This document shows positions 24,809 through 33,809 of a stretch of 38,105 nt of DNA, piece after piece. Source of the stretch: Clostridia bacterium (GTDB taxonomy: Bacteria; Bacillota; Clostridia; Oscillospirales; CAG-272); the NCBI GenBank assembly GCA_017621695.1, contig JAGASP010000045.1:1-38105 (forward strand). The letters run 5' to 3'. Made by a program: the position numbers and the translations under genes. Positions within the stretch are counted from its first letter, which is position 1. Each line of letters starts with the position of its first letter. The notes beneath the pieces were generated by a model. That model saw only the letters and a list, made by a program, of their open reading frames with translations, had not been told where the DNA came from and ran no database searches.

Positions 24809-25288
24809 ATGAGGAAAAATAAGCAAAAGAATGTGACCCGTATTTCTCTTATCGATTGGATGTCCTTTTACCTGACGCTGGGGCTTTCCGTCATTCTCAT
24901 AGGCGTCATGATTTTTACCAACCTGATGGGCTGGGACGTAGGCATGATAGGCAGTGTCATTTCTGTTGTTTTGCTGCTGATTTTCTGTACGCTGCTCATT
25001 GATCTTGCGTTTATTCTGACCGCCTGTATCACCATTGCGGACGGCGCTGTCAATGCGGGCAAGGATGAGCAAGGGCAGCAAATGATCTTCCATGCCGATA
25101 AGGTCGTGCGGATTGAGCTGAGAGATCTGGCCTGTCATCCTTTGCCCGAAGACAAAAAGGTATATCACCGCGTCAAGCTGACCTTCCTCATGGAAAGCGG
25201 ACGGGCGCATGAGCGTAAAGTGAACCGCCTGACACAAACCCGTCTTGAGCGCATCCGTGAGGCGATCGCCGGAGAAGCCAAGCGCTAA
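24809..25288 (+). CDS. Small two-helix membrane protein of unknown function
   Basis: 159 residues; ATG 24809 with GGAG 7 bases upstream, provided by the end of the direct repeat. A basic start (MRKNKQKNVTR) precedes two membrane helices (FYLTLGLSVILIGVMIFTNL and GSVISVVLLLIFCTLLIDLA onward), then a soluble domain (ADKVVRIELRDLACHPLP). Overall plan resembles the 237-residue protein at 20001. It is probably co-transcribed with the HAD phosphatase 31 bases downstream. Function not assigned. Confidence 0.75.
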   Translation: MRKNKQKNVTRISLIDWMSFYLTLGLSVILIGVMIFTNLMGWDVGMIGSVISVVLLLIFCTLLIDLAFILTACITIADGAVNAGKDEQGQQMIFHADKVVRIELRDLACHPLPEDKKVYHRVKLTFLMESGRAHERKVNRLTQTRLERIREAIAGEAKR

Positions 25289-25319
25289 GTGACGTAGTAT
25301 CTGCAAGAAAGGACCACAT

Positions 25320-26141
25320 ATGAACCACCCAAATCCTCCCATCCAAATCCTCAAGGATAAGGAGCTCTACGTCTTCGACATGGACGGCACCATCTACTTG
25401 GGCAAGATCGTCTTCGACTTCGCCATCCGCTTCATCGAGAACCTCCGCGCCGCGGGCAAGCGGGTGCTGTTCTTTACCAACAACGCTTCCCGCTCCACAG
25501 ACGTGTATCTTGAAAAGCTCACCCGCCTGGGCTTTTCTCCTACGGCCTCCGAGATCATGTCCTCCGCCGACGTGACGGTGGCGTACTTGAATACATACCA
25601 CAAGGATCAGACGGTTTATCTCATCGGCACAGGGCAGTTGGAGTCCCAGTTCCGCGCGGGGGGCATCCACCTCGCCACGGGGAAGGAGGACACCGTGGAC
25701 GTGGTGGTGTCCAGCTTTGACACCGAGCTGACCTATGAAAAGCTGGACGACGGCTGCCGACTCATCCGAAACGGTGCCACCTACCTTTGTACCCACCCCG
25801 ACTTCAATTGCCCCACCGACACAGGCTTTATGCCCGACAGTGGCGCCATCGCCGCACTCATCACCGCCTCCACGAATATCACGCCCCGCTACCTCGGCAA
25901 GCCCTACCCCGAGGTGGTGGAGATGATCGAGCAGGTCACGGGTATTTCCCGCGAAAAAACCTGCATCTTCGGTGACCGCCTCTACACCGACATCGCCCTG
26001 GGTGCGAAGAACGGCGTCACCTCCATCCTCGTCCTGACGGGGGAGGGCACCTATGAGGAGGCCATGGAGCTGCCCGAGGGGGAGAAGCCGGCGTTCATTT
26101 TTCCGTCCCTCGCGGAAGTGGATGGGGCGATCTTTGGCTGA
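25320..26141 (+). CDS. HAD-IIA family phosphatase (NagD-like)
   Basis: 273 residues; ATG 25320 with AAGAAAGGA upstream. HAD motif I FDMDGTIYLG (nucleophile and acid Asp), motif II FFTNNASRS, Lys in GKPYPEV and motif IV GDRLYTDIALGAKNG are all present; the type-IIA cap lies between motifs II and III. Such enzymes dephosphorylate small molecules such as nucleotides, sugar phosphates or p-nitrophenyl phosphate. Cytoplasmic. Likely second gene of an operon with the small membrane protein. Confidence 0.93.
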   Translation: MNHPNPPIQILKDKELYVFDMDGTIYLGKIVFDFAIRFIENLRAAGKRVLFFTNNASRSTDVYLEKLTRLGFSPTASEIMSSADVTVAYLNTYHKDQTVYLIGTGQLESQFRAGGIHLATGKEDTVDVVVSSFDTELTYEKLDDGCRLIRNGATYLCTHPDFNCPTDTGFMPDSGAIAALITASTNITPRYLGKPYPEVVEMIEQVTGISREKTCIFGDRLYTDIALGAKNGVTSILVLTGEGTYEEAMELPEGEKPAFIFPSLAEVDGAIFG

Positions 26142-26221
26142 CCGGCAGATCATTTGGAGAACACATTCCATATTCTTATCAACCCGCTTTCTTTGCAGGA
26201 AATTTCCTTTTGCGAAAAAAC

Positions 26222-26250
26222 TTGACATTTTTGTGCGGGCATGATATAAT
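26222..26250 (+). promoter_or_regulatory. Consensus promoter in front of a decayed gene
   Basis: TTGACA (26222-26227), 17-base spacer, TATAAT (26245-26250). No intact gene with a ribosome site follows. Confidence 0.85.
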
Positions 26251-26534
26251 ATTTATAACCACATCTTGCCGGATGGCACGGACAAAGACTCTCTTTCCTG
26301 CGTCCTTGAAGATATTTTATTTCCTTCGCTTGCGGATATGCAACAAAAATTTATCAGTGGCAATTTTTCCAAGGCTGAGATCAACCGTTCTACGGAACGG
26401 ACAATAGGCAAAATTATATCCTACAATTGTGGGTGTCTGAGGCTCCGACGAAAGAGCTGTTTACCTCCTTTGCCGTTGTTCCTTTTGAAAATGAAAGCGC
26501 GGTTATAGAATCAAACGTGTCCGAAATCGAATGA
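26251..26534 (+). pseudogene. Frameshifted gene remnant (alternatively a small RNA)
   Basis: A plausible coding frame lacking an ATG and a ribosome site runs from about 26251 (LPDGTDKDSLSCVLEDILFP, then NFSKAEINRSTER). Near 26415-26430 sense continues in another frame (LQLWVSEAPTKELFTSFAVV, then FENESAVIESNVSEIE) and stops at TGA 26532-26534, just before a strong terminator. Joined, it would be about 90 residues of an unrecognised protein with a missing start and one frameshift. The promoter and terminator on either side remain intact, so a transcript of roughly 330 bases is expected; a non-coding RNA is an alternative reading. GC content is lower than in the neighbouring genes. Confidence 0.5.
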
Positions 26535-26547
26535 TTCTCCAAGCATG

Positions 26548-26589
26548 AAAAAAACAAGATCCATCATTGCGATGAGATCTTGTTTTTTT
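26548..26589. terminator. Bidirectional intrinsic terminator
   Basis: Stem ACAAGATC.ATC / GAT..GATCTTGT with seven T on the plus side and an A-run giving U on the minus side. Placed to end both the remnant (+) and the GH43 gene (-). Confidence 0.85.
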
Positions 26590-26644
26590 GCTTTATGTGG
26601 GCTGAGCAATTCCCGTCCCGATGGAAAAAGCAATGCCGAGGGCA

Positions 26645-28240
26645 TTATGTGTCTGATTCCCGATATGCCATCAGGTGAAAATCCGCAAAGCAGACCTCCC
26701 CCTCAACGCACCCCGAAAGATCCTGACAGGCCATGCCCACGAAGGTTCCTGTATGCCCCTCGTGCTTCATGGCGGCGTAGTGCTCGTCACAGAGATTGGA
26801 GCAGTTTAGAGCGCCTCCGATGGCGGTGAAGTGCTCGCCGTCTACGGAATAGGAGAACCTGAGGGTGGTATGATCCACCTCGGCGGAAAGCCAGATGCTT
26901 CCGCTGTCGGGAAGAGAAACAGCCCCACCGTCCAGCGGATCAAAGAAGTCCATGTTGTCGCGGTAGATGATGCGCAGCTCCCGCCCGCCCTCGTCGGTGC
27001 CCAGCACGTGGAGATAGAAGAAGTTGTAGGAGTCGTACATGACGGTCAGCCCCGCCATGTGCTGATAATCGGCAGGAGCAAAATCCATTTTGACCGTTGT
27101 CTCGGTGTGATGGGCGCACAGCCGCCGCGCCACCAAGGTTGTCTCGTTCCATGAGAGGATGGATTCACGACCGTATAGCCGCAGACACCCCTTGCGGGCT
27201 CTCAGAGATCCCATCCGCTCGGTGAAGGGAAGACGTAACGTCTTGTAGCGCGGAGGCAGGGTGTCCATGTCGAAGCTGTCAACCTCGGGTAGAGGAGCAA
27301 CGGGGGCTTCGGGGAGGTTAACCTCAAAGGTCAGCGGGGGCAAAATACCGCCATCCTTCAGTCTGAGCCAGCCGTCCTCGCTCCAAGAAAGCTGCGCAAT
27401 ACCCGTCTCACGCCCCAATATGCTCCGCTTATCCAGCGGACGGCTACAGAGGAAGACGGTGTACAGATCTCCGTCAGGGGTGTCTACCAAGCAACCGTGC
27501 CCCGCGCGTTGCAGGGGGTAGTCGGTATCATGACGGGTGGTCAGCAAGGGCTGAGGGTCTGCCTCGTAGGGACCTGTGATGGACTTGGAGCGTGCCATCT
27601 GTATGCCGTGGGCATAGGACGTGCCGCCCTCGGCCACCATGAGGTAGTAGTAGCCGTTCATTTTGTAGAGATGTGGTGCCTCGGTCACCCGCACGTCAGT
27701 GCCCTTGAAAATGTTTACAGGCTCACCGATGAGCTTTTTCTCGGCAGGAGAGTATTCCTGCAATAGAATGCCGTCGAAAGGGTGCTTGCCGAAACGGGGA
27801 TCCCATTTCATGTTGACCAGCCACTTGCGGCCGTCGTCATCGTGGAAGAGGGAAGGGTCAAAGCCGCTGGAATTGAGATAGACAGGCTCCGACCATGGGC
27901 CGCGGATGTCTGTGGCAGTCACCAGATAATTGTGGGTATCCTTACAGATGCCGTGAATGTTGCGCACGTTGGTGTAGATAAGGTAAAAGACCCCATCACA
28001 ATGGGACAGACAAGGTGCCCAGATACCGCCGGAATTGGGATCTCCGCGAAGATCCAGCTGGGAGACACGGGAGAGGGGAGCAGGGAGCTGTTCCCAATGC
28101 ACAAGATCACGGGAATGATAAAGCTCCACACCGGGAAACCAGTGAAATGTGGAGGTGGCGATGTAGTAGTCCTCCCCCACACGGCAAATGGAGGGGTCGG
28201 GGTTAAATCCCCGCAGGATCGGATTTTGCGCGGTCTGCAC
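26645..28240 (-). CDS. GH43 beta-xylosidase (XynB/SXA-like)
   Basis: 531 residues; GTG start with AGGAGG 8 bases upstream. The five-bladed propeller domain shows the three catalytic acids: general base D15 (FNPDPS), pKa-modulating D128 (SGFDPS) and acid E187 (TEAPH). YYIATSTFHWFPGVELYHSR and GDPNSGGIWAP are typical of the GH43 beta-xylosidase subgroup. The C-terminal 200 residues are the concanavalin-like beta-sandwich that completes the active site in these enzymes (YDSYNFFYLHVLG, IWLSAEVDH). No signal peptide, so it most likely cleaves imported xylo-oligosaccharides in the cytoplasm, possibly also arabinosides. It stands alone with its own promoter and terminator. Confidence 0.95.
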   Translation of the reverse strand: MQTAQNPILRGFNPDPSICRVGEDYYIATSTFHWFPGVELYHSRDLVHWEQLPAPLSRVSQLDLRGDPNSGGIWAPCLSHCDGVFYLIYTNVRNIHGICKDTHNYLVTATDIRGPWSEPVYLNSSGFDPSLFHDDDGRKWLVNMKWDPRFGKHPFDGILLQEYSPAEKKLIGEPVNIFKGTDVRVTEAPHLYKMNGYYYLMVAEGGTSYAHGIQMARSKSITGPYEADPQPLLTTRHDTDYPLQRAGHGCLVDTPDGDLYTVFLCSRPLDKRSILGRETGIAQLSWSEDGWLRLKDGGILPPLTFEVNLPEAPVAPLPEVDSFDMDTLPPRYKTLRLPFTERMGSLRARKGCLRLYGRESILSWNETTLVARRLCAHHTETTVKMDFAPADYQHMAGLTVMYDSYNFFYLHVLGTDEGGRELRIIYRDNMDFFDPLDGGAVSLPDSGSIWLSAEVDHTTLRFSYSVDGEHFTAIGGALNCSNLCDEHYAAMKHEGHTGTFVGMACQDLSGCVEGEVCFADFHLMAYRESDT

Positions 28241-28274
28241 GGTGGTGTCCTCCTGATTTTTTGTACTGCTTCAC

Positions 28275-28303
28275 ATTATATCACGGCGCTGCGGCTTTGT
28301 CAA
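28275..28303 (-). promoter_or_regulatory. Promoter of the GH43 gene
   Basis: Minus strand TTGACA (28303-28298), 17-base spacer, TATAAT (28280-28275): full consensus. No catabolite-repression site could be assigned with confidence. Confidence 0.88.
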
Positions 28304-28420
28304 CCGTCGATTTGTAAGGGTGTATGCGTGATTCTCATGCCATGCATTTCCAAGGACTGATAGCCTGCTCCAAAACTCGATTCCTCCTGTGAAGATCGCG
28401 TGATTTTTGATGCTCCGCCC

Positions 28421-28449
28421 TTGACATAGCACGTGAATTGTGGTATCAT
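28421..28449 (+). promoter_or_regulatory. Promoter of the clpE-like gene
   Basis: TTGACA (28421-28426), 17-base spacer, TATCAT (28444-28449) with TGG upstream (extended -10). No CtsR heptad or CIRCE element was found. Confidence 0.8.
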
Positions 28450-28507
28450 ATACTATAGGCAAATATGTTCAAAACATACTTGCCCCGAAAGGAGAATTCT
28501 CACAGTT

Positions 28508-30850
28508 ATGGTTATGTGTTCAAGATGCCACAAGCGTCTCGCTGTGGTTTTTATAACAAAAATGGAAAACGGAGAGCGCGTCAGCGAGGGCATTTGCCTC
28601 AAATGCGCCAAGGAAAGTGGGCTCCCTGTTGCAAATATGCTCGACGGTATCGCCAGTCAGATGGGTATGACCCCCGAACAGCTGGAATCCATGGAGGACA
28701 GCATGACGGGTATGATCACCCCCTCGGATCACGATGACAACGAGGATGGTGGCGCACCTGCCATTGATCTTCCCCGTCTCTTTGGCGAAGCGATGGGGGA
28801 TCTCCCCGCAGACCGTCCCCAAGGCCCCAATCCCCCCGCGCCCCGTCGCGAGGGCGGTAAGAATAACCGCCGTCCCGGAGATAACCGTCAGCAAAGACCC
28901 GCTGAGCCCAAGCTGAAATACCTCACCACCTATTGCCGCAACCTGACCGCCGCCGCACGGGAAGGAAAGCTCGACAAGATCGTGGGCAGAGAAAGAGAGC
29001 TTGCAAGAACCATCCAGATCCTTTGTCGCAGACAAAAATCCAACCCCTGTCTCATCGGTGAGCCGGGTGTCGGTAAGACCGCCATCGCCGAGGCGCTTGC
29101 CATCCGCGTGGCAAACGGCAACGTCCCCTATAAGCTCAAAAACAAGGAAATCTACCTTGTGGACATGACCGCTCTTGTGGCAGGGACTCAGTTCAGAGGA
29201 CAGTTTGAGCAAAGAATTCTGGGGCTTCTCGGTGAAGTCAAGTCTGAGGGGAACATCATTCTTTTCATTGACGAGGTACACAACATCGTTGGTTCGGGCG
29301 AGGCCGAGGGCGCTGTCAATGCCGCCAATATGCTCAAGCCCGCGCTCTCTCGCGGAGAAGTGCAGATCATCGGTGCGACCACCCTCACCGAATACCGCAA
29401 ATATATCGAAAAGGATACCGCGCTGGAGCGCCGCTTCCAGCCCGTGACCGTGGAAGAGCCCTCGGTTTCCGAGGCGGTAGAAATGCTTGGCGGTATCAAG
29501 CACTACTATGAGAGCTTCCACAATATCAATATCCCCGCCGGCGTGCTGTATAAGGCCGTTGTCATGTCGGAGCGCTATATCACCGACAGATACCTTCCCG
29601 ATAAGGCTATCGACCTGCTCGACGAAGCCGCCGCGCATCTGTCTTTGTCCAGCGCATCCCTCAATGAGTCGCATGAGCTGAGGGATAAGCTCCTGGAGCT
29701 CAAGACCCGCCGTGAGGCGCTGGAAAATGAAAATACCGAAACCGCTCCCGGGGATGAAAGATCCGAGCAAAAGCGCTATGAAGCCTTGGCAAGCATCAAG
29801 GCCGACGAGCTGAAATACAGCGCAAGACTCAATGAGCTTGAGCCGGATTGCAGGGCCGTTACCCTGACACCCGCCCATTTGGCCGAGGTCATCGAGGTAT
29901 GGACGGGGATCCCCGCTACCACCATCACCGAAAACGAGTTTGAGCAGGTGGATCGCCTCTCTGACCGATTGAAGCAGCATATCATCGGCCAGGATGCCGC
30001 TGTAGACGCCGTGGCGCGCGCTGTCAAGCGCAACCGCGCAGGAGTCAGTGCCAAGAGAAAGCCTGTGTCCTTCATTTTTGCAGGTCCTACGGGCGTGGGT
30101 AAGACCGAGCTTGTCAAGCGCTTGGCCGCCGACCTGTTCCATTCTCCCGAGACCCTCATCCGCCTTGATATGTCGGAATTTATGGAAAAAGCATCCGTCT
30201 CCCGTCTCATCGGTTCTCCTCCCGGTTACGTAGGATATGACGATGCAGGTCAGCTTACCGAAAAGGTGCGCCGCAAGCCTTACTCCGTCGTCCTCTTTGA
30301 TGAGATCGAAAAAGCGCATCCCGACGTGCTCAACGTCATGCTCCAGATCCTTGACGACGGCCGTCTGACTGATGCGCACGGCAAGACCGTCAACTTTGAA
30401 AACACCATCATCGTCATGACCACCAACGCAGGCTCGGATCATTCCACCGCCTCCATTGGCTTCTCGGATTCCGATACCATGAACGAGGATGCTACCATGA
30501 AGGCGCTTTCGGGCTTCCTTCGCCCCGAATTCATCAACCGCGTGGATGAGATCGTTACCTTCCGCTCCCTCAGCCGCGAGGACTTTGTTTCCATCGCGCG
30601 GATCCTTTTGGACGAACTCAAGGAAGCGCTTTCTGAGCAGGGCGTTACCTTCACCTATACCGACGAAGCCGCCGATTTCATTGCGTCGGAATCCTATTCC
30701 GCGCGCTTCGGTGCCAGAAATATGAGACGCTATATCCGCCGTCACGTCGAGGATCAGCTCGCTGAGGCCATCATCGCGGATTACCAGCGTGCCATCACCC
30801 ATGCCAAGCTCTTGCTCAGTGACGGACATCTGACGGTTGCCTGTATGTGA
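28508..30850 (+). CDS. clpE: ClpE-like AAA+ unfoldase with N-terminal zinc finger
   Basis: 780 residues. ATG 28508 lies 13 bases after AAAGGAG, somewhat long; ATG 28514 is an alternative. The N-terminus is a CxxC-x22-CxxC zinc finger (C4, C7, C30, C33) in place of the Clp_N domain, as in ClpE. After an acidic, proline-rich linker (about 60-135) come two AAA+ modules: Walker A GEPGVGKT near 184-191 with Walker B ILFIDEVHN, and GPTGVGKT with VVLFDEIEKAHPD. A coiled middle domain separates them. An IGF tripeptide (STASIGFSDS) in the second module matches the loop with which Clp unfoldases dock to ClpP, so it probably feeds that protease. ClpE acts in heat and protein-misfolding stress. The P-type ATPase homologue follows 56 bases downstream. 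Confidence 0.9.
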   Translation: MVMCSRCHKRLAVVFITKMENGERVSEGICLKCAKESGLPVANMLDGIASQMGMTPEQLESMEDSMTGMITPSDHDDNEDGGAPAIDLPRLFGEAMGDLPADRPQGPNPPAPRREGGKNNRRPGDNRQQRPAEPKLKYLTTYCRNLTAAAREGKLDKIVGRERELARTIQILCRRQKSNPCLIGEPGVGKTAIAEALAIRVANGNVPYKLKNKEIYLVDMTALVAGTQFRGQFEQRILGLLGEVKSEGNIILFIDEVHNIVGSGEAEGAVNAANMLKPALSRGEVQIIGATTLTEYRKYIEKDTALERRFQPVTVEEPSVSEAVEMLGGIKHYYESFHNINIPAGVLYKAVVMSERYITDRYLPDKAIDLLDEAAAHLSLSSASLNESHELRDKLLELKTRREALENENTETAPGDERSEQKRYEALASIKADELKYSARLNELEPDCRAVTLTPAHLAEVIEVWTGIPATTITENEFEQVDRLSDRLKQHIIGQDAAVDAVARAVKRNRAGVSAKRKPVSFIFAGPTGVGKTELVKRLAADLFHSPETLIRLDMSEFMEKASVSRLIGSPPGYVGYDDAGQLTEKVRRKPYSVVLFDEIEKAHPDVLNVMLQILDDGRLTDAHGKTVNFENTIIVMTTNAGSDHSTASIGFSDSDTMNEDATMKALSGFLRPEFINRVDEIVTFRSLSREDFVSIARILLDELKEALSEQGVTFTYTDEAADFIASESYSARFGARNMRRYIRRHVEDQLAEAIIADYQRAITHAKLLLSDGHLTVACM

Positions 30851-30906
30851 TGCCTCTGTCTCACCCGTGCAACTTCGAGGAAAATTAACTTCTAAGGGAG
30901 GTACTC

Positions 30907-33639
30907 ATGTCTCTCGAAAAAGACCGAATATCCCATGCTTCCGATAGCGAGATCCCCCACGTCTCACTTCATGACGTGTCGGGTGTCCCACTGCAGGAAT
31001 TGGAAGCACAGCTGAAAACCGATTTTAAAGTCGGGCTTCATCCCAAAGAGGCTACCGCGCGGGGAAGCACGACTCCGCGTGATGCCACCGCTTCTCAACC
31101 TCGCGTGGGGCATTGTATCAAGGCCGCTGTATCTGAGCCCGTGATGTGGCTGTATCTGGTGCTTTGCATCGTTGCCGTGTTTTTCGACCGCCGTGCGATG
31201 GGGATTTTCTCGGCTCTTCTGATGCTTTTGCATATGACCGTGCGGATCTTTTTGGATTGGCAGGCGATGCGTCTGGAGCATAGGATGCGAATGTATGACG
31301 TTCCCTTGACCCGCGTCCTCAGAAACCAACGCCTAATGCGCATACGCGGAGATCAATTGGCCGTCGGTGACGTTATTTTGCTCCGACGGGGAGACGTGAT
31401 CCCCTGTGATCTCCGCCTCATTACCTCTCGCGGCTTGGTTGTGGCAGAACCTTCTCTTGAGGGAGACGAAAAAAAGCGGGAGATGCTTGTCTTGGAAAAA
31501 GATGCAAATGCACAGCCTGCCAAGCTTTCGCACAGGCACTCCCCGGAAAATATGCTGTACGAGGGAGGGATCGTCAGAGGCGGAAGCGCTCGCGCCGTGG
31601 TTGTCGCCGTCGGCACGGATACCCATTGGGGGGCTATGAAGCAGTCGGCATCCCGAGTGGATTCCCCAAGTCTGCCTCCGTATCTTGCAAATATTAAAAA
31701 GAAGCTCTCTCTTGTCAATCTTATTACGGCCGTTGCCGTCATCCCCGTGACTGCGCTCGGCATTCTGCTTGTCGGCAACCGCTATAGCTTTTTGGATATA
31801 TTCCTCGCGGCACTTGCGCTTTCGGTGATGTCTCTGACGGAGCATACCTTGATGCTCGGACGATACGGCAATGCCGCCGCGCGTGCCCGTGCGGCAGATG
31901 ATGCGGATACCGATAATTCCGTGGAAATACGCACGCCCGAGACCCTTGAAAAGCTCTGCAAAATGGACCATCTGATCCTCATGGGCACAGCCGCGCTTCA
32001 CGACGGTATCCCTCACCCTCACCATGTCTATACCTGCGGTCGGATGTATCCTTTGGATCACGACTGCGAGGATCGCTCAGCCAAGGCCTTTGTCGAAAAG
32101 CTCTATCTTTTTGCGCAGGGACAAAATGACCGCCTGAGGACAGGCACATACAGAGATTTTCCGGGTCTTGACGCTGTTTCGGAGACCCTTGCCGCTTGGG
32201 CGGAAACCGATACCGAGGGGATGCTGCTTCGTTTGGAACGCATGGAGCCCACGGAAAACGGTGTCAGGCTCAAGCTGCGCGGCCGTCCGATGGAAATTCT
32301 GTATGTGACCGATGACCCGGAGGATATCGCCTACTGTCATACCTATCGCACGGATGTCGGTGAAGCACCCTTGGATGATGCGGCTCTGGAATCCTGGACA
32401 GAGCTGTATGCCTCCGCGCATGACTGCGGTTACAGAAGCCGCTTTCTGATTTCCGAAAACGATGGCTCCCGCTGTCTGGAAGGCTACCTTGCCATGGCGG
32501 TCGGAGATTGCCGCAAAACCGCAGGGATCATCACCGCCATGGAGGATTCGGGTGTCCGCGTTCTGTCATTTTTGCGAGACGTATATCCTGAGGATGAAAA
32601 AGCGCTTTCGGATGCGGGCTTTTTCAAAAAGTATACCTGTCTGGATCTTCAGAACGCAACAGGGCGGTTGCGTATGCGCCGCGCACTGGAGGGTGGTGTC
32701 AGATGCTTTTTGCATTGCCGTACCGAGGACGTGTTGGATGCGATTGACGAGCTGAAGCATACGGGGGCTACCGTCGGTGTGCTTTCTGTGGAGCGCGTGG
32801 ATCTGGCGATATTGAAGGAAGCCGATGTCGCGTTTACCTGTACGCCCTCTGCGCTGAAGGACGTTTTGCATAAAGCCGAGCCTTGCCTGCTCGGAGCAGA
32901 GGCTACGTCTCCCGACGGACATCCCGACAGTGCGTGCGCATCGGATCTTTGCCGAAAAAACGCTCATGTGATCCTGCGCAGATGCGGTACGCAGGGCGGT
33001 GGACTTTGCGGTGTACGCCGTGCGCGTTTGGCCGCAGGCCAGCTTGCCCGTGGCTTTACAGCATCGGTACGTTTCCTGATGCTATCCCAGATTACCCGTA
33101 TTCTCCTGTTTTTCCTGACCGTAGTGACAGGAACAACGTGTATATTTGCTCCGTTGCTTCTCGCTTCGGGACTTTTGGCTGATGGGATTGCGCTCTATGT
33201 GTATACCCAAAGTGATCTTCCCAAGGATGGGGAGCTTACCGGGGCAATGCGCCCCCTTGCGGCTATGCGCGCGCCGCATCGCTACTTTGCCGTTGAAAGC
33301 ATCATCACCGCCGCGTCCTGCCTTGTTCCCGCAGTCATTGCCGCCGTGACCTATTGGACATCAGGGTCGGAGCGGGGAAATATGGCGTATTTTGTTGCTC
33401 TTTCCTTGATTCTGACGCAGGTGGTGTTGGTCTTTACGGCGCATCTGCCCCGTCGCCGCAGATACGGATTCTTTTTGCCGGTTCTTTTGATTTGCATATA
33501 CGCGGGTATTTTGTCGCTGGCTTTGGCATCTAAGGTTCACGTCATCTGGTGTCTTTTGTTGCCGCTGGCACAGCCGCTTGCTTGGCTTGCAGGGTATATC
33601 GCTTGCCGTTTGTTGCATCGGATACCGCCTGTGCCATAA
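30907..33639 (+). CDS. P-type ATPase homologue lacking catalytic residues (pseudoenzyme)
   Basis: 910 residues, ATG 30907 with AAGGGAGGT 5 bases upstream. Overall plan is that of P2-type (calcium-like) cation pumps: cytosolic start (LKTDFKVGLHPKEATARGS), membrane pair at about 75-120, actuator domain (QLAVGDVILLRRGDVIPCDL), membrane pair at 265-310, large cytoplasmic region, then a C-terminal block of about six helices. Every hallmark is altered: TGES is EGDE (185-188); the PEGLP bend of M4 is absent (LALSVMSLTEHT); DKTGT is ILMGT (357-361), so the phosphorylated Asp is Ile; KGAPE is not found; GDGVND is SVERVD (627-632). The 2.7-kb frame is uninterrupted, so loss of pumping rather than recent decay is the simplest reading. 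Probably co-transcribed with clpE. Confidence 0.85.
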   Translation: MSLEKDRISHASDSEIPHVSLHDVSGVPLQELEAQLKTDFKVGLHPKEATARGSTTPRDATASQPRVGHCIKAAVSEPVMWLYLVLCIVAVFFDRRAMGIFSALLMLLHMTVRIFLDWQAMRLEHRMRMYDVPLTRVLRNQRLMRIRGDQLAVGDVILLRRGDVIPCDLRLITSRGLVVAEPSLEGDEKKREMLVLEKDANAQPAKLSHRHSPENMLYEGGIVRGGSARAVVVAVGTDTHWGAMKQSASRVDSPSLPPYLANIKKKLSLVNLITAVAVIPVTALGILLVGNRYSFLDIFLAALALSVMSLTEHTLMLGRYGNAAARARAADDADTDNSVEIRTPETLEKLCKMDHLILMGTAALHDGIPHPHHVYTCGRMYPLDHDCEDRSAKAFVEKLYLFAQGQNDRLRTGTYRDFPGLDAVSETLAAWAETDTEGMLLRLERMEPTENGVRLKLRGRPMEILYVTDDPEDIAYCHTYRTDVGEAPLDDAALESWTELYASAHDCGYRSRFLISENDGSRCLEGYLAMAVGDCRKTAGIITAMEDSGVRVLSFLRDVYPEDEKALSDAGFFKKYTCLDLQNATGRLRMRRALEGGVRCFLHCRTEDVLDAIDELKHTGATVGVLSVERVDLAILKEADVAFTCTPSALKDVLHKAEPCLLGAEATSPDGHPDSACASDLCRKNAHVILRRCGTQGGGLCGVRRARLAAGQLARGFTASVRFLMLSQITRILLFFLTVVTGTTCIFAPLLLASGLLADGIALYVYTQSDLPKDGELTGAMRPLAAMRAPHRYFAVESIITAASCLVPAVIAAVTYWTSGSERGNMAYFVALSLILTQVVLVFTAHLPRRRRYGFFLPVLLICIYAGILSLALASKVHVIWCLLLPLAQPLAWLAGYIACRLLHRIPPVP

Positions 33640-33745
33640 TGCGCCTATGACATGGTTTGAATGGCAAAATGTACATATTTTTTGACAGCATTTTGTGCAG
33701 GCCTACAAATTTTGCTTTTAAGGGCGGCGAAACGCAAAAATGATG

Positions 33746-33774
33746 ATGACAAATGTCGTTTTATGCGTTATAAT
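33746..33774 (+). promoter_or_regulatory. Promoter of the small membrane protein / SDR genes
   Basis: ATGACA (33746-33751), 17-base spacer, TATAAT (33769-33774). Confidence 0.75.
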
Positions 33775-33809
33775 GGATAAAAGCTTTGAAAAGCTTTGGA
33801 GGTAAGCAC

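Noticed and set aside
24561..24812. 83-codon plus-strand frame within the repeat cluster
   Set aside because: It is made entirely of repeat and palindrome sequence, has no ribosome site and ends just inside the real gene at 24809.
28520..30829. 769-codon minus-strand frame opposite the clpE-like gene
   Set aside because: Shadow of a GC-rich gene: the plus strand carries both AAA+ modules, and the antisense product resembles nothing.
31118..31190. Reading the P-type homologue as a functional pump with sequencing errors
   Set aside because: The motif losses are spread over the whole protein and in frame, which single errors cannot explain.
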